A stretch of DNA of 64,000 bases from CADEDH01 sp965263455 (lineage in GTDB: Bacteria; Actinomycetota; Acidimicrobiia; Acidimicrobiales; SZUA-35). A model generated the notes under the pieces. The model was not told the origin of the DNA and made no database searches. It saw only the letters and a program-made list of their open reading frames with translations. Below, piece by piece: positions 9,398 through 18,439 of this stretch (positions are counted from its first letter, which is position 1; the number at the start of each line of letters is the position of its first letter). The stretch is taken from the NCBI GenBank assembly GCA_965263455.1, contig CBDHHN010000004.1, positions 1,178,001 to 1,242,000 on the forward strand. Direction: 5' to 3'. The position numbers and the translations under genes were made by a program.

Positions 9398-10972
9398 TCA
9401 GTACCAACTGCTCCCGGTCCACGACGAACCGGTCCAACTACTCCCCGTCCACGACGAACCAGTCCAACTACTCCCCGTCCACGACGAACCAGTCCAACTA
9501 CTCCCGGTCCACGACGAACCAGTCCAACTGCTCCCCGTCCACGACGAACCAGTCCAACTGCTCCCCGTCCACGACGAACCAGTCCAACTACTCCCCGTCC
9601 ACGACGAACCGGTCCAGGCCACACCGTCGTTGCTGGTCGGGAGCCAGGAGTCGGGGGTCCACAGCCCGAAGACCGTCTGCTCTCCCACCAGGGGGGCACC
9701 GTTCAGCTCGATGTGCTCGCCTCCACGGCTGGCTTCGAGCGACCCCAAGCCGGATGAGCGCTTCCAGGTCTGATCCGTCTTCTTGGGCAGCTTGGCCCCG
9801 ATGGCCTTGTCGACGTCGATGATCCGGTCCTTGCCTGCGGCGCTGTCGACGAGCAGCGCCTTGACCTCATCCGGGGTGAGCTCCGGTCGAGCCTGGAGCA
9901 GCACGGCCACCGAACCCGAGACCACGGCCGCCGCCTGTGAGGTGCCCGTCGCCTTGGCGTGGCGATCGGTCACCGCACTGTCGGGGTAGGTCTGATCGAC
10001 GAACGACCCGGGGTTGCGCAAGCTGACGATGGTTGCGCCGGGAGCGGCGAGATCAGGCTGCCGATTCTTCTTGTCGGCGTCGCTGGCCCATTTCGCCGTC
10101 TTCCACTTGACGTCCTTGCCCACGCAGTTGCTCCGCTCCTGCTCCTTGTCGGTAGCGGCGGTGACAGCGATCACGTACGGGTCGTAGGCCGGGCTGGGGA
10201 GCGCCTTGGTCTTGTGGCCGTCGTTCCCCGCCGCCACCACCACCACGATCCCGTGGTCCCAGGCGTTCTCCACCGCTCGGGCCAAGGGGTCGTCCTCGTA
10301 GTCGTTGGTGCTGGGCGTCCGGTACGAAAGGTTGATGACCCGGATGTTGAGTCCGTCCCGATCGCGGTTGGCCACAGCCCAATCGATGGCAGCGATCACC
10401 TGGGACACATCGACCGCGCCCCGATGATCGGCAACCTTCAGGTTGACCACTCGGGCGTCAGGGGCCACGCCCTGGAACTCGCCTGAGACCAGACGCTCGG
10501 TGGCGTCGTCAACGTCGTTTCCGGCGATGATGCCGGCCAGGTGGGTCCCATGGCCGTAGGTGTCGAGGTGTCGCACCTCGTCATGGTGTCCCTCGAGGGA
10601 GAAGTCGGGCCCGTCGATCACCTTGCCGGGGCCATCGAGGCCCTGTACCGGCACAACGCCGGTGTCGATCAGGGCGACATCGATCCCCTCGCCCGTGTAA
10701 CCGTCTTCCCAGGCCTTCTCGGCGTCGATGGTGTCGACGACGTTGTAGAGCGAGCCGATGGTCTGCTCGTCGCTGTAGCCCCCGACGACCGCACACGAGG
10801 CCTCGTCCTTGTCCTTGGACTTCGGCTTGGCCTCGGCCGCGGACGCGGTGCCCAGCACTACCACCCCGGCCAGGACCGAGGCCACCAGGCGCCGACCTCG
10901 ATGGGACCTGTTTCCGGCGGTGCCCCAGGAGACACCCCGCCCCCGGGGGTGCTTCGATTGATGCGTGACCAT
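9398..10972 (-). CDS. Secreted subtilisin-like serine protease (S8) with 14 C-terminal WTGSS repeats
   Basis: 524 residues. The ATG at 10972 gives a signal peptide with a basic front and hydrophobic core, ending near TASAAEA. The S8 triad is complete: Asp in ALIDTG (about 104), His in GHGTHLAG (about 141) and Ser in GTSQAAA (about 345; the usual Met after Ser is Gln). The oxyanion Asn is in VVAAGNDG. After residue about 450 the protein becomes 14 copies of WTGSS, ending in W-Y. Such Trp/Ser/Gly tails are probably wall- or surface-interacting stalks (inference). Acts outside the membrane; substrate unknown. Confidence 0.93.
   Translation of the reverse strand: MVTHQSKHPRGRGVSWGTAGNRSHRGRRLVASVLAGVVVLGTASAAEAKPKSKDKDEASCAVVGGYSDEQTIGSLYNVVDTIDAEKAWEDGYTGEGIDVALIDTGVVPVQGLDGPGKVIDGPDFSLEGHHDEVRHLDTYGHGTHLAGIIAGNDVDDATERLVSGEFQGVAPDARVVNLKVADHRGAVDVSQVIAAIDWAVANRDRDGLNIRVINLSYRTPSTNDYEDDPLARAVENAWDHGIVVVVAAGNDGHKTKALPSPAYDPYVIAVTAATDKEQERSNCVGKDVKWKTAKWASDADKKNRQPDLAAPGATIVSLRNPGSFVDQTYPDSAVTDRHAKATGTSQAAAVVSGSVAVLLQARPELTPDEVKALLVDSAAGKDRIIDVDKAIGAKLPKKTDQTWKRSSGLGSLEASRGGEHIELNGAPLVGEQTVFGLWTPDSWLPTSNDGVAWTGSSWTGSSWTGSSWTGSSWTGSSWTGSSWTGSSWTGSSWTGSSWTGSSWTGSSWTGSSWTGSSWTGSSWY
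9404..9616 (-). repeat. Tandem repeat encoding (WTGSS)14
   Basis: A 15-nt coding period, but the DNA repeats mainly with a 30-nt period because alternate copies use different synonymous codons (ACTGGTTCGTCGTGG, then ACGGGGAGTAGTTGG). Copies are nearly identical, which suggests recent expansion or gene conversion of a two-unit block. Confidence 0.95.
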
Positions 10973-11132
10973 GGCCCTCGACTCCGTTCGACCGGCGCAA
11001 CCGGGAGCGCCGACGGACTCGGGGACGACGCTGTCCACGAACCCGACGATGCTTCCACCTTCGAGTTGAGGCATCGACACAACAGGGCGTCGGACTTGAA
11101 TCGTTTGGCCCCTGCGTCGGGGCCGGACGACC

Positions 11133-12542
11133 TCAGGCCTGGATGCGGGCCACCCCGTCGGCCACGGCGGCGGCCCGGACGGCCTCGGCCACCCGCATCG
11201 GCACCGACTTGTCGAACACCGAGGGCACGATGAAGTCGGGGCTCAGTTCCTCGGGGGAGACCGAGTCGGCGATGGCGGCGGCCGCCGCCAGCTTCATCCC
11301 CTCGGTGACGTCGGAGGCGAAGGCGTCGAGGGCGCCCCGGAAGATGCCGGGGAAGGCCAGGACGTTGTTGATCTGGTTGGGGTAGTCGCTGCGGCCGGTG
11401 GCCATGACCGACACGATGCCCTTGACCTGCTCGGGAAGGATCTCGGGATCGGGATTGGCCATGGCGAACACGATGGGGTCGGCGGCCATGGCCTTGACGT
11501 CGTCGGGGCTGATGAGGCCGGGCCCGCTGACGCCCAGGAACACGTCGCTTCCGCCCATGATGTCGCTGATCGAACCCGAGCGGTTGTCCCGATTGGTGTG
11601 GTCGGCCATCCACTGCTTGGCCTTGTTGAGATCGTCGCGGCCGGCGTGGACCGCGCCCTTGCGGTCGGCCCCGATGATGTCGCCCACGCCGCACTCCTGA
11701 AGGATCTTGGCGATGGCGATGCCGGCGGCCCCGGCCCCGGCGATGACCACGGTGATGTCCTCCATCCGCTTGTCGACCAGTTTGAGGGCGTTCTGGAGGC
11801 CGGCCAGGGCCACCACCGCCGTCCCGTGCTGGTCGTCGTGGAAGACGGGGATGTCGAGACGGCCCTTCAGCGTCTCCTCGATCTCGAAGGCACCTGGGGC
11901 GGCGATGTCCTCCAGGTTGATACCGCCGAAGGTCGGAGCGAGCCGGATGACGGTCTCGATCAGCTCCTCGGGGGTGTCGACGTCGAGGCAGATGGGGAAG
12001 GCGTCGACCTGGCCGAACTCCTTGAACAGCAGGGCCTTGCCCTCCATCACCGGCATGGCCGCCTTGGGCCCGATGTCGCCCAGGCCGAGCACGGCGGTGC
12101 CGTCGGACACGATGGCCACCGTGTTCTTGCGGATGGTGTGGGTGTCGGCCACCGAGGGATCCTCGTGGATGGCGGTGCAGACCCGGGCCACACCGGGCGT
12201 GTAGGCCATGGACAGGTCGTCGGCATCGCTGACCGGAAGCAGGGGCAGCACCTCGATCTTGCCCCCCTCGTGCATGCGGAAGGTCCGGTCCCAGGAGTCG
12301 AGGACGGTCACGCCCGACACACCCCCGGCCACGGCCACGATCTGCTGCTGGTGTTCGACCCCGGTGCAGTTGACGACGATGTCGCGCTCGAGGGTCGCCT
12401 CCTTGGCCACGAAACCTTCGATGGCGAAGATGTTGCCGCCGGCCTCGCCGATGGCGGTGGCCAACCGACCGAGTACGCCGGGCTCGTTCTCGAGCCGGAC
12501 ACGAAGGGTCAGGGAGTACTGGGCTGCAGGGCGCGCGGTCAT
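11133..12542 (-). CDS. NAD-dependent malic enzyme with N-terminal ACT domain
   Basis: 469 residues. Oxidatively decarboxylates malate to pyruvate and CO2, linking the TCA cycle to pyruvate. Residues about 10-85 form an ACT-type ligand-binding domain (LRVRLENEPGVLGRLATAIGEAGGNI), which suggests allosteric control. The malic domain follows, with AYTPGVARVC (catalytic Tyr), GLGDIGPKAAMPVMEGK (catalytic Lys) and FHDDQHGTA (metal-binding Asp). The NAD-binding domain has VIAGAGAAGIA. A TAGGGT box ends 9 nt before the ATG, so the leader is at most a few bases. Confidence 0.95.
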   Translation of the reverse strand: MTARPAAQYSLTLRVRLENEPGVLGRLATAIGEAGGNIFAIEGFVAKEATLERDIVVNCTGVEHQQQIVAVAGGVSGVTVLDSWDRTFRMHEGGKIEVLPLLPVSDADDLSMAYTPGVARVCTAIHEDPSVADTHTIRKNTVAIVSDGTAVLGLGDIGPKAAMPVMEGKALLFKEFGQVDAFPICLDVDTPEELIETVIRLAPTFGGINLEDIAAPGAFEIEETLKGRLDIPVFHDDQHGTAVVALAGLQNALKLVDKRMEDITVVIAGAGAAGIAIAKILQECGVGDIIGADRKGAVHAGRDDLNKAKQWMADHTNRDNRSGSISDIMGGSDVFLGVSGPGLISPDDVKAMAADPIVFAMANPDPEILPEQVKGIVSVMATGRSDYPNQINNVLAFPGIFRGALDAFASDVTEGMKLAAAAAIADSVSPEELSPDFIVPSVFDKSVPMRVAEAVRAAAVADGVARIQA

Positions 12543-12551
12543 AGGCGGACA

Positions 12552-12557
12552 ACCCTA
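12552..12557 (-). promoter_or_regulatory. -10 box of malic enzyme gene
   Basis: TAGGGT on the minus strand, 9 nt before the ATG at 12542. Predicts a near-leaderless transcript. Confidence 0.5.
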
Positions 12558-12642
12558 GTGCCCCCCGTCACGCTTCCATCCGGGGCCGCGTCCGGCCGCC
12601 GGCCCGGGCCGAGCGGTCGGGTACGAAGCCGGCGGGAGCCGG

Positions 12643-13272
12643 TCAGAGCCGGTCCAGCAGCTCCTTCTTCTTCGACTCGAACTCCCGCTCGGTGAGGATG
12701 CCGTCGCGGTAGAGCTCGGCCAGTTTCTCGATCTGGTCGGGGATGGAGTCACCACCGGCACCGGGACCGACGTGGCGGCCGACCCGATCGAACTTGCGGT
12801 TCTCGTTGGCCTCCATCTGCTTGTAGATCTCGTTCTGGACGTGCAGGGGGCGGGGGATGTCGCCCACCATCTGGGCCCCCTGCTCACCGGCCGACTCGAT
12901 GACGAGATCCCCGGAGCCGATCACCCGCTCGAAGATCGTCTGCTTGAAGAACACGGTGTTGACCCGCTCCAGGGGGATCTCGATCCCCTGGCGACGCAGG
13001 ACCCCCGACCGGTTGATCAGCCGATCGGTGGTGATCACGAAATTGGTGCTGTTCCACACGACGTACCGGGCCCCGAGCCAGGCCAGGACGCCCACGATCA
13101 GCACCGCCACCAGGAGCAGCACGATCTGGGGTAGGCCGAGTACGAGGGCCACGATGCCGAGGGCGATCGCCCCGGCCAGGGCCGCCATCTGGGGAACGAA
13201 GTACCACCAGTGGGGGTGGATGTCGAGCACGACCTGCTCGTTGTCGTTGAGATTCGCCGGGGAGAACGCCAC
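12643..13272 (-). CDS. PH-like domain membrane protein with C-terminal SHOCT domain
   Basis: 209 residues. Two membrane segments lie at about 28-70 and are followed by a bacterial PH-like (YdbS/YdbT-type) domain with FVITTDRLINRSGVL and a conserved IPLERVN box. A linker then leads to a C-terminal SHOCT motif (IEKLAELYRDGILTEREFESKKKELL). SHOCT domains are short oligomerisation helices. The role is unknown; homologues are linked to membrane or envelope stress. Divergent from uvrD2, each gene having its own leaderless-type promoter. Confidence 0.88.
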   Translation of the reverse strand: MAFSPANLNDNEQVVLDIHPHWWYFVPQMAALAGAIALGIVALVLGLPQIVLLLVAVLIVGVLAWLGARYVVWNSTNFVITTDRLINRSGVLRRQGIEIPLERVNTVFFKQTIFERVIGSGDLVIESAGEQGAQMVGDIPRPLHVQNEIYKQMEANENRKFDRVGRHVGPGAGGDSIPDQIEKLAELYRDGILTEREFESKKKELLDRL

Positions 13273-13278
13273 GGTCCG

Positions 13279-13284
13279 ATGCTA
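13279..13284 (-). promoter_or_regulatory. -10 box of leaderless PH/SHOCT gene
   Basis: TAGCAT on the minus strand, 6 nt before the GTG at 13272. It supports that start codon. Confidence 0.6.
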
Positions 13285-13336
13285 GCCACGCCGGCCCGCT
13301 CCGGCAGGGGCGACGGTGGCTGTCGGTCGCCACCGC

Positions 13337-13342
13337 TAGGTT
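13337..13342 (+). promoter_or_regulatory. -10 box of leaderless uvrD2
   Basis: TAGGTT, 6 nt before the GTG at 13349. No Shine-Dalgarno is present. Confidence 0.6.
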
Positions 13343-13348
13343 GACCCC

Positions 13349-15370
13349 GTGCGACGTGAGCAACTGGTGGCCGGGCTCAACCCGGCCCAGGTCGAAGCGG
13401 TCACGGCGGAGGGTGGCCCCATCGTGGTCCTGGCCGGCGCCGGTTCGGGCAAGACCCGGGTCCTGACCCGCCGCATCGCCTGGCGGGTCGCCGACGACCA
13501 GTGCGACCCGGGCCGCACCCTGGCCCTCACCTTCACCCGGAAGGCGGCGGGCGAGCTCCGCCAGCGACTGCTGGCCCTCGGCCTGCGGGACCGCATCCCC
13601 TCGGGCACCTTCCACGCCATCGCCCTGCTCCAGCTGCGGCAGCGGTGGGCCGACCGAGGCGTCACCCCACCCCAGATGGTGCAGCGCAAGGGCCGGCTGC
13701 TGGCGCCCCTGGTCGGTCGCTCGGCCCCCGTGGCCGACGTGGCGGCCGAGATCGACTGGGCCCGGGCCCGCCTGGTGACCCCGGCCGACTACGGGCCGGC
13801 GGCGGCCGCCGCAGGGCGGACCCCGCCTCTCCCGGCCGACGACCTGGCCCGCATCATGCACGACTACGCCGCCGTCAAGAGGCGCAAACGGGTGGTCGAC
13901 TTCGACGATCTGCTGGCGCTGGCGGCCCGAGACCTCCGCCAGGATCCGTCCTACGCCGAGGCCGTCCGGTGGCGGTTCCGCCACCTGTACGTGGACGAGT
14001 TCCAGGATGTGAACCCACTCCAGGCCGATCTGCTCGGCCTGTGGCGCGGCGGAAGCGACGATCTGTTCATCGTCGGCGACCCCAACCAGGCCATCTACGG
14101 GTGGAACGGGGCCGACCCCGACCTGCTCGACCAGGTGGCCCGCCACGAACCCGCGGCCACCGTGATCGAGCTGCGCCAGAACTACCGCTCCAGCCCGCAG
14201 ATCCTGGCCCTGGCCGCCACCCTGTCCCGGGGCCGTCCCCTGGAGGCCCATCTGGGCGACGGCCCCAACCCCTCCATATCGGCCCACCCCGACGATCGGG
14301 CCGAGGCGGTAGGGGTGGCCGGCGCCATACGCCAGGCCCATTCGGTGGCCGGCGCCTGGTCGGATCAGGCGGTGCTCGTCCGGACCAACGCCCAGCTCCT
14401 GCTGGTGGCCGAGGCCCTACGGGAAGCCGGGGTCCCCCACCGCCTACGGGGCTCGGACGGCCCGCTGGCCACCGCCGAGGTCCGGAGCGCCCGGCAGCGG
14501 CTGGAAGGCAGCGGCCGGCGCCTGGCCGACGCCGTGTCGGAGCTGGAGCAGCGCCTCGACGACGGGCCGGAGGAGCCGTCGGTGGCCGACATCGAGCGCC
14601 GGGCCAACGTGGCCGCATTCGTGCGCCTGGTCCACGACTACCTGGCCCTCGACCCCCAGCCCACCGGGCCGGGCCTGCGGGAATGGCTGACCACCCTCGA
14701 GCCCGGCGCCCTCGACGACGGCGACGATGCCGTCGAGCTGATGACCTTCCACGGGGCCAAGGGCCTGGAGTGGCCGGTGGTGCACGTGGCCGGGTTGGAG
14801 GAGGGGTTCGTGCCCATCGCCTACGCCTCCACGGGAGCCCAGTTGGCCGAGGAGCAGCGCCTGCTGTACGTCGCCGTAACCCGGGCCCGGGAGGAGCTGC
14901 ACCTGACCTGGGCCGCCGAGAGGACCTTCGGTCGACACACCGTGGCCCGCCAACCCTCACCGCACCTGGCCGCCCTGGCCGAGGCCCGGTCCCGGCTCAC
15001 GGTCGGTCCGGCCCAGCGGGTCGACTGGCGCCGCCACCTCGATCGAACCCGTTCCGCCCTCGACCAGGCCACGCCCGCTCCCCGGGGCCGCGGTCGACGC
15101 AGCGCCGCCAACTGGCGGCCGGCCCCCTCCGACGCCGGGACCGAGCGGGTCTACCAGGCGTTGCGGCAATGGCGGCAGCGCCGGGCGCGGGCCTCCGACG
15201 TCCCACCTCATGCCGTGTTCCCCGACGAGGTCCTCCGGGCCATCGCCCGGGCTCGGCCCACGTCGCGGGCGGGTCTGGCCTCCATCCCCGGCCTGGGGCC
15301 GACCAAGCTGGAGCGCTTCGGACCCGATCTCCTGGCCGTCGTCGGCGAGGCCGAGGGCCAGAGCCTCTGA
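13349..15370 (+). CDS. uvrD2: ATP-dependent 3'-5' DNA helicase UvrD2 with HRDC domain
   Basis: SF1A helicase, 673 residues, acting in DNA repair. Walker A GAGSGKT near residue 31 and TFTRKAA (motif Ia) are present. Motif II is VDEFQDVNPLQ, motif III GDPNQAIYGWNGA, motif IV LRQNYRSS, motif V TFHGAKGLEWPVV and motif VI VAVTRAREEL. The C-terminal 70 residues form an HRDC-like domain (PDEVLRAIARARPTS, then IPGLGPTKLERFG), which is what separates UvrD2 from UvrD1 in actinobacteria. The four-cysteine motif described in mycobacterial UvrD2 is not evident here. Leaderless GTG start. Confidence 0.9.
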   Translation: MRREQLVAGLNPAQVEAVTAEGGPIVVLAGAGSGKTRVLTRRIAWRVADDQCDPGRTLALTFTRKAAGELRQRLLALGLRDRIPSGTFHAIALLQLRQRWADRGVTPPQMVQRKGRLLAPLVGRSAPVADVAAEIDWARARLVTPADYGPAAAAAGRTPPLPADDLARIMHDYAAVKRRKRVVDFDDLLALAARDLRQDPSYAEAVRWRFRHLYVDEFQDVNPLQADLLGLWRGGSDDLFIVGDPNQAIYGWNGADPDLLDQVARHEPAATVIELRQNYRSSPQILALAATLSRGRPLEAHLGDGPNPSISAHPDDRAEAVGVAGAIRQAHSVAGAWSDQAVLVRTNAQLLLVAEALREAGVPHRLRGSDGPLATAEVRSARQRLEGSGRRLADAVSELEQRLDDGPEEPSVADIERRANVAAFVRLVHDYLALDPQPTGPGLREWLTTLEPGALDDGDDAVELMTFHGAKGLEWPVVHVAGLEEGFVPIAYASTGAQLAEEQRLLYVAVTRAREELHLTWAAERTFGRHTVARQPSPHLAALAEARSRLTVGPAQRVDWRRHLDRTRSALDQATPAPRGRGRRSAANWRPAPSDAGTERVYQALRQWRQRRARASDVPPHAVFPDEVLRAIARARPTSRAGLASIPGLGPTKLERFGPDLLAVVGEAEGQSL

Positions 15371-15405
15371 GCCGCCCCCGGGGCCCGCGCCGGGATCAGC
15401 GGCTC
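15369..15405. terminator. Possible hairpin at convergent uvrD2/antiporter junction
   Basis: GAGCCGC (15369-15375) pairs with GCGGCTC (15399-15405) around a GC-rich loop that itself contains CCCCGGGG. It overlaps the ends of both genes. Confidence 0.4.
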
Positions 15406-17573
15406 GGGGCCGCCCCGTTGGTGCCCTCCGGCCGCTGATCGGGCATGACGACCACGACCACCGTCTGGGGGGCGTGCTCCAGCACATGCTCGGTGTTGGG
15501 GCCGAGGCTGGGGCGGCCGTCGAGATTGCGCAGCTGGGCCCCGAGGACGATCAGGTCGGCCTCGATCTCGTTGGCGTGCTCCACGATCTCCTCGGCCGGC
15601 GACGAGGCGAACCGGATCTCGGTGTCGGCCGAGGCCCGCACCTCGAGGGCGTGGCCGTGGGCCTGGGCCAGCACCCGTTCGGCCACATCGGAGTCCTCGG
15701 GGAAGGCGGCGTCGCGGAGCCGACCGAGGATGCCGGCCGACACCAGGCTGCTGCGGGGACGGTAGACCACGTGACTGAGCATGAGTTGGGTTCCCAGGCG
15801 GGAGGCGAAGTTGGCGGCCAGCTCCTCCGCCGCCCGCGACGACGAACTCGCCACCACCGGAACCAGGGCCCGACCGAAGGCGGCCGGCAGCCGGCCCGGC
15901 AGGTTGCGGGCCTTGCGCACGATCACCACCGGCAGGTCGACCCGGCCCAGGAGCTCGTCGACCATGGGGGACACGAAGGTCCCGTGGCCGGGGTCGTCGA
16001 CCGCGCCCACCGCCACCACCCCGTAACCGAGCTTCGACTCGTCGACGATGGCCTGGGCCGCCCCGTCGGGGGCCACCGACTTGACCTCCACGTCCCGCCC
16101 GAACAGCACGTTCTGCATCGGCTCCAGGTCGGGGGCCTCGCTACCGGCGGCGTGGACCGGGGCGATGGTGGCCCCCAGCGTCTCGGGCCAGGCGAAGTGC
16201 ACGATCTGGGCCGCCACGATGCTGTTGTCGTTGGGCACCGACGGCAACAGGACCCGGCTGTTGCGGACCAGGAGGTTGCGATCCAGGGCCGCCTCCTGCT
16301 CCAGGCGCTCCCGTTCCTTGACCGAGCCCTCCAGCTCCCGACCCAGGACCCGAACCCCGATCGAGGCCAGGAGCGACGTCACCAGCGGGATCATCACGAT
16401 GATGGTGAACGAGGTGTTGTTCAGCACCCCGAGCGACAGCCCGACCGAGGCGATGATGATCTCCAGCGCCCCCCGGGCGTTGAGGCCGGCGCCGAGCACC
16501 ATGCCCTCCCTGACGGTCAGACCGGCCAGCCGGGCCCCGACGAACGAGCCGCCGAACTTGAGGACCACGGCCACCGCCAACAGGATCAGGGCCCACACCA
16601 GAGCCTCGCCCCGGAGCAGGCCGAGGTCGAGCCGGAGTCCGGCGGTGGCGAAGAACAGGGGGGCGAACAGCACCGAGGTCAGATCCTCGATGACGTGCTC
16701 ACCCTCGATCTGCTGGTAGCGGGAGCGGGCCAGGAGCACGCCGGCCACGAACGTGCCGAGTACCGCCTCGACCCCCAGGGCCTGGGTGATGACCCCGCAG
16801 ATCAACATGGCGGCCACCGCCACCGTCAGGGCCCCCTGCAGGTTCTTGCCCTGGCGGCGCACCGTCCGGAGGCCGGTGTCGACCATGCGCTGACCGATGG
16901 TCAGGCTGGCGGCCAGGAACAGACCCAGGCCCAGCACGGTGGACCCGACGTCGAGGGCCGAGACCTCGCCGGAGGCGGCCAGACCGGCGATGACACCGAG
17001 GATGACCCACCCGATCAGGTCGTTGGCCATGCCGACGGCGATGGTTATCTGGCCGACGTCGCGCCGCATGAGGCCCAGGTCGCCCAGGATCTTGGCCACC
17101 ACGGCCAGGGCCGACACCGCAACCGCGGTGGCGATGAAGAGGGTGAACACCAGGGGGGTGGCCTCATCGCCGTACAGACTGTCGGGGATCTGGCTCCCGG
17201 CGACCAGGCCGCCGACCAGGGGGACCAGAAGGCTGCCGGCGGTGACCAGGGCCGCGGCCCGACCCAGCCGTCGGATCAGGTCGAGGTCGGTCTCGAAACC
17301 GGCGACCACCAGCAGGAAGGCGGCCGAGAACCACGACACGGCCAACAACATGGCCGACTGGATCTCGCTGTCGGGCAGGAACCAGTGGAAGCCGCTCGGC
17401 CACAGTACGCCGAACACGCTCGGTCCCAGCAGGAGCCCGGCCGACAGTTCCCCGATGACCGAGGGCAGGTTGAAGCGGCGGGCGACGGCGCCCAGGATGC
17501 GGGCCGCGGCGTAGAGCGAGAGGAGCTGGACCCAGAAGACCAGCAGCTCGTGGTGGTCGAGACTGCTCAGCAC
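15396..17573 (-). CDS. Cation/proton antiporter (CPA2 type) with C-terminal universal stress protein domains
   Basis: 725 residues from the GTG at 17573. About the first 410 residues are hydrophobic and form the 12-13 helices of a KefB/NapA-like Na+(K+)/H+ exchanger, with LPSVIGELSAGLLLGP in helix 2, GMANDLIGW in the ion-binding region and LNARGALEIIIA near the end. The cytoplasmic tail carries two USP-like folds (about 440-580 and 590-715); the last has LIVLGAQLRNL and a PQTVVVVVMP ending. USP folds may bind nucleotides and gate transport (inference). The start lies inside the end of exonuclease III (GTGCTGA overlap), so the two genes are translationally coupled. Confidence 0.9.
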   Translation of the reverse strand: MLSSLDHHELLVFWVQLLSLYAAARILGAVARRFNLPSVIGELSAGLLLGPSVFGVLWPSGFHWFLPDSEIQSAMLLAVSWFSAAFLLVVAGFETDLDLIRRLGRAAALVTAGSLLVPLVGGLVAGSQIPDSLYGDEATPLVFTLFIATAVAVSALAVVAKILGDLGLMRRDVGQITIAVGMANDLIGWVILGVIAGLAASGEVSALDVGSTVLGLGLFLAASLTIGQRMVDTGLRTVRRQGKNLQGALTVAVAAMLICGVITQALGVEAVLGTFVAGVLLARSRYQQIEGEHVIEDLTSVLFAPLFFATAGLRLDLGLLRGEALVWALILLAVAVVLKFGGSFVGARLAGLTVREGMVLGAGLNARGALEIIIASVGLSLGVLNNTSFTIIVMIPLVTSLLASIGVRVLGRELEGSVKERERLEQEAALDRNLLVRNSRVLLPSVPNDNSIVAAQIVHFAWPETLGATIAPVHAAGSEAPDLEPMQNVLFGRDVEVKSVAPDGAAQAIVDESKLGYGVVAVGAVDDPGHGTFVSPMVDELLGRVDLPVVIVRKARNLPGRLPAAFGRALVPVVASSSSRAAEELAANFASRLGTQLMLSHVVYRPRSSLVSAGILGRLRDAAFPEDSDVAERVLAQAHGHALEVRASADTEIRFASSPAEEIVEHANEIEADLIVLGAQLRNLDGRPSLGPNTEHVLEHAPQTVVVVVMPDQRPEGTNGAAPSR

Positions 17574-18352
17574 GGCCCGAAGTCGTAGCCGGCGAGGACG
17601 GGGGCGTGGTCGCTGGGCTTGGTGCCCTTGCGGGCGTTCCGGTCGATCAGGTCGACGGTCGAGGTGCGGGCCAGGACGGGGCTCGCCAGCAGGTAGTCGA
17701 TGCGCATGCCCTGGCGCTTGTGGAACCGACCGGCGGTGTAGTCGTAGTAGCTGAACAGGCCGGGGGCCTCCGGATACCGGGACCGGAAGGTGTCGACCAG
17801 GCCCCAATCGACCACCCCGGCCAGGGCGTCCCGCTCCCGAGGGGTGACGTGGGTGGCGCCGTCGAACTCGGCCGGGTCCCACACGTCGAGGTCGGTGGGG
17901 ATGATGTTCCAGTCGCCGGCCACGATGACCGGGTCGTCGGGCGAGCAGGTCCGGTCCAGATGGGCCCGCAGGCGGCCCAACCAGTCCAACTTGTAGTGGT
18001 AGTGGTCGTGATCGACGGCCCGCCCGTTGGGCACGTAGACGCTGTGGACCCGGATCCCGCCGCAGGTGGCCGAGACCAGACGGGCGTCGGGGTCGGGCTC
18101 GATGCCCTCGGCAAACCCGGACACCGGGTCCTCGATGCCGACCCGGGAGCAGATGGCGACGCCGTTCCACTGGCCCTGCCCGTGATGGACGGTCTCGTAG
18201 CCGAGGGCGGCGAACGCCATGGCCGGAAACGCGCTGTCGGAGAGCTTGGTCTCCTGGATGCACAGGACATCGGGACCGGCCTCCGCCAGCCAGGGCTCGA
18301 TCCGGGGCAGCCTGGCCTTGAGGGAGTTCACGTTCCAGGTTGCGACCAACAC
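17567..18352 (-). CDS. xth: Exodeoxyribonuclease III
   Basis: 261 residues; AP endonuclease and 3'-5' exonuclease of base-excision repair. Family motifs are complete: ATWNVNSLKARLP at the N-terminus, LCIQETKL with the metal-binding Glu, GDWNIIPTDLD and RIDYLLAS, ending in GTKPSDHAPV with the catalytic Asp-His. The GTG at 18352 directly precedes the conserved N-terminus (LVATWNVN); a TAGGGT box lies 8 nt upstream. The downstream antiporter overlaps it by 7 nt. Confidence 0.95.
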   Translation of the reverse strand: MLVATWNVNSLKARLPRIEPWLAEAGPDVLCIQETKLSDSAFPAMAFAALGYETVHHGQGQWNGVAICSRVGIEDPVSGFAEGIEPDPDARLVSATCGGIRVHSVYVPNGRAVDHDHYHYKLDWLGRLRAHLDRTCSPDDPVIVAGDWNIIPTDLDVWDPAEFDGATHVTPRERDALAGVVDWGLVDTFRSRYPEAPGLFSYYDYTAGRFHKRQGMRIDYLLASPVLARTSTVDLIDRNARKGTKPSDHAPVLAGYDFGPC

Positions 18353-18360
18353 GACACAGC

Positions 18361-18366
18361 ACCCTA
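18361..18366 (-). promoter_or_regulatory. -10 box of exonuclease III gene
   Basis: TAGGGT on the minus strand, 8 nt before the GTG at 18352. It lies in an 87-base divergent promoter region shared with the DsbA-like gene. Confidence 0.55.
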
Positions 18367-18426
18367 TTCCAATCCGGAGCGGACCGGTGCCCCGTCCCCG
18401 GCCGGGAGGCCTCTGGTGGCCCGCAC

Positions 18427-18432
18427 TAGGGT
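18427..18432 (+). promoter_or_regulatory. -10 box of leaderless DsbA-like gene
   Basis: TAGGGT, 7 nt before the ATG at 18440. Confidence 0.6.
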
Positions 18433-18439
18433 GCCGAGG

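Noticed and set aside
9404..9616. CRISPR-like array
   Set aside because: The repeats are contiguous 15/30-nt coding units without unique spacers and translate as WTGSS.
9238..9699. Extension of the GGDEF-EAL protein upstream of 9237/9273
   Set aside because: The extra residues are the antisense reading of the WTGSS repeat and contain VRRGRGVVGL repeats with no meaning.
15396..18362. 988-codon reading of the antiporter gene
   Set aside because: The first 263 codons lie antisense-frame over exonuclease III. The hydrophobic protein begins at the GTG at 17573.
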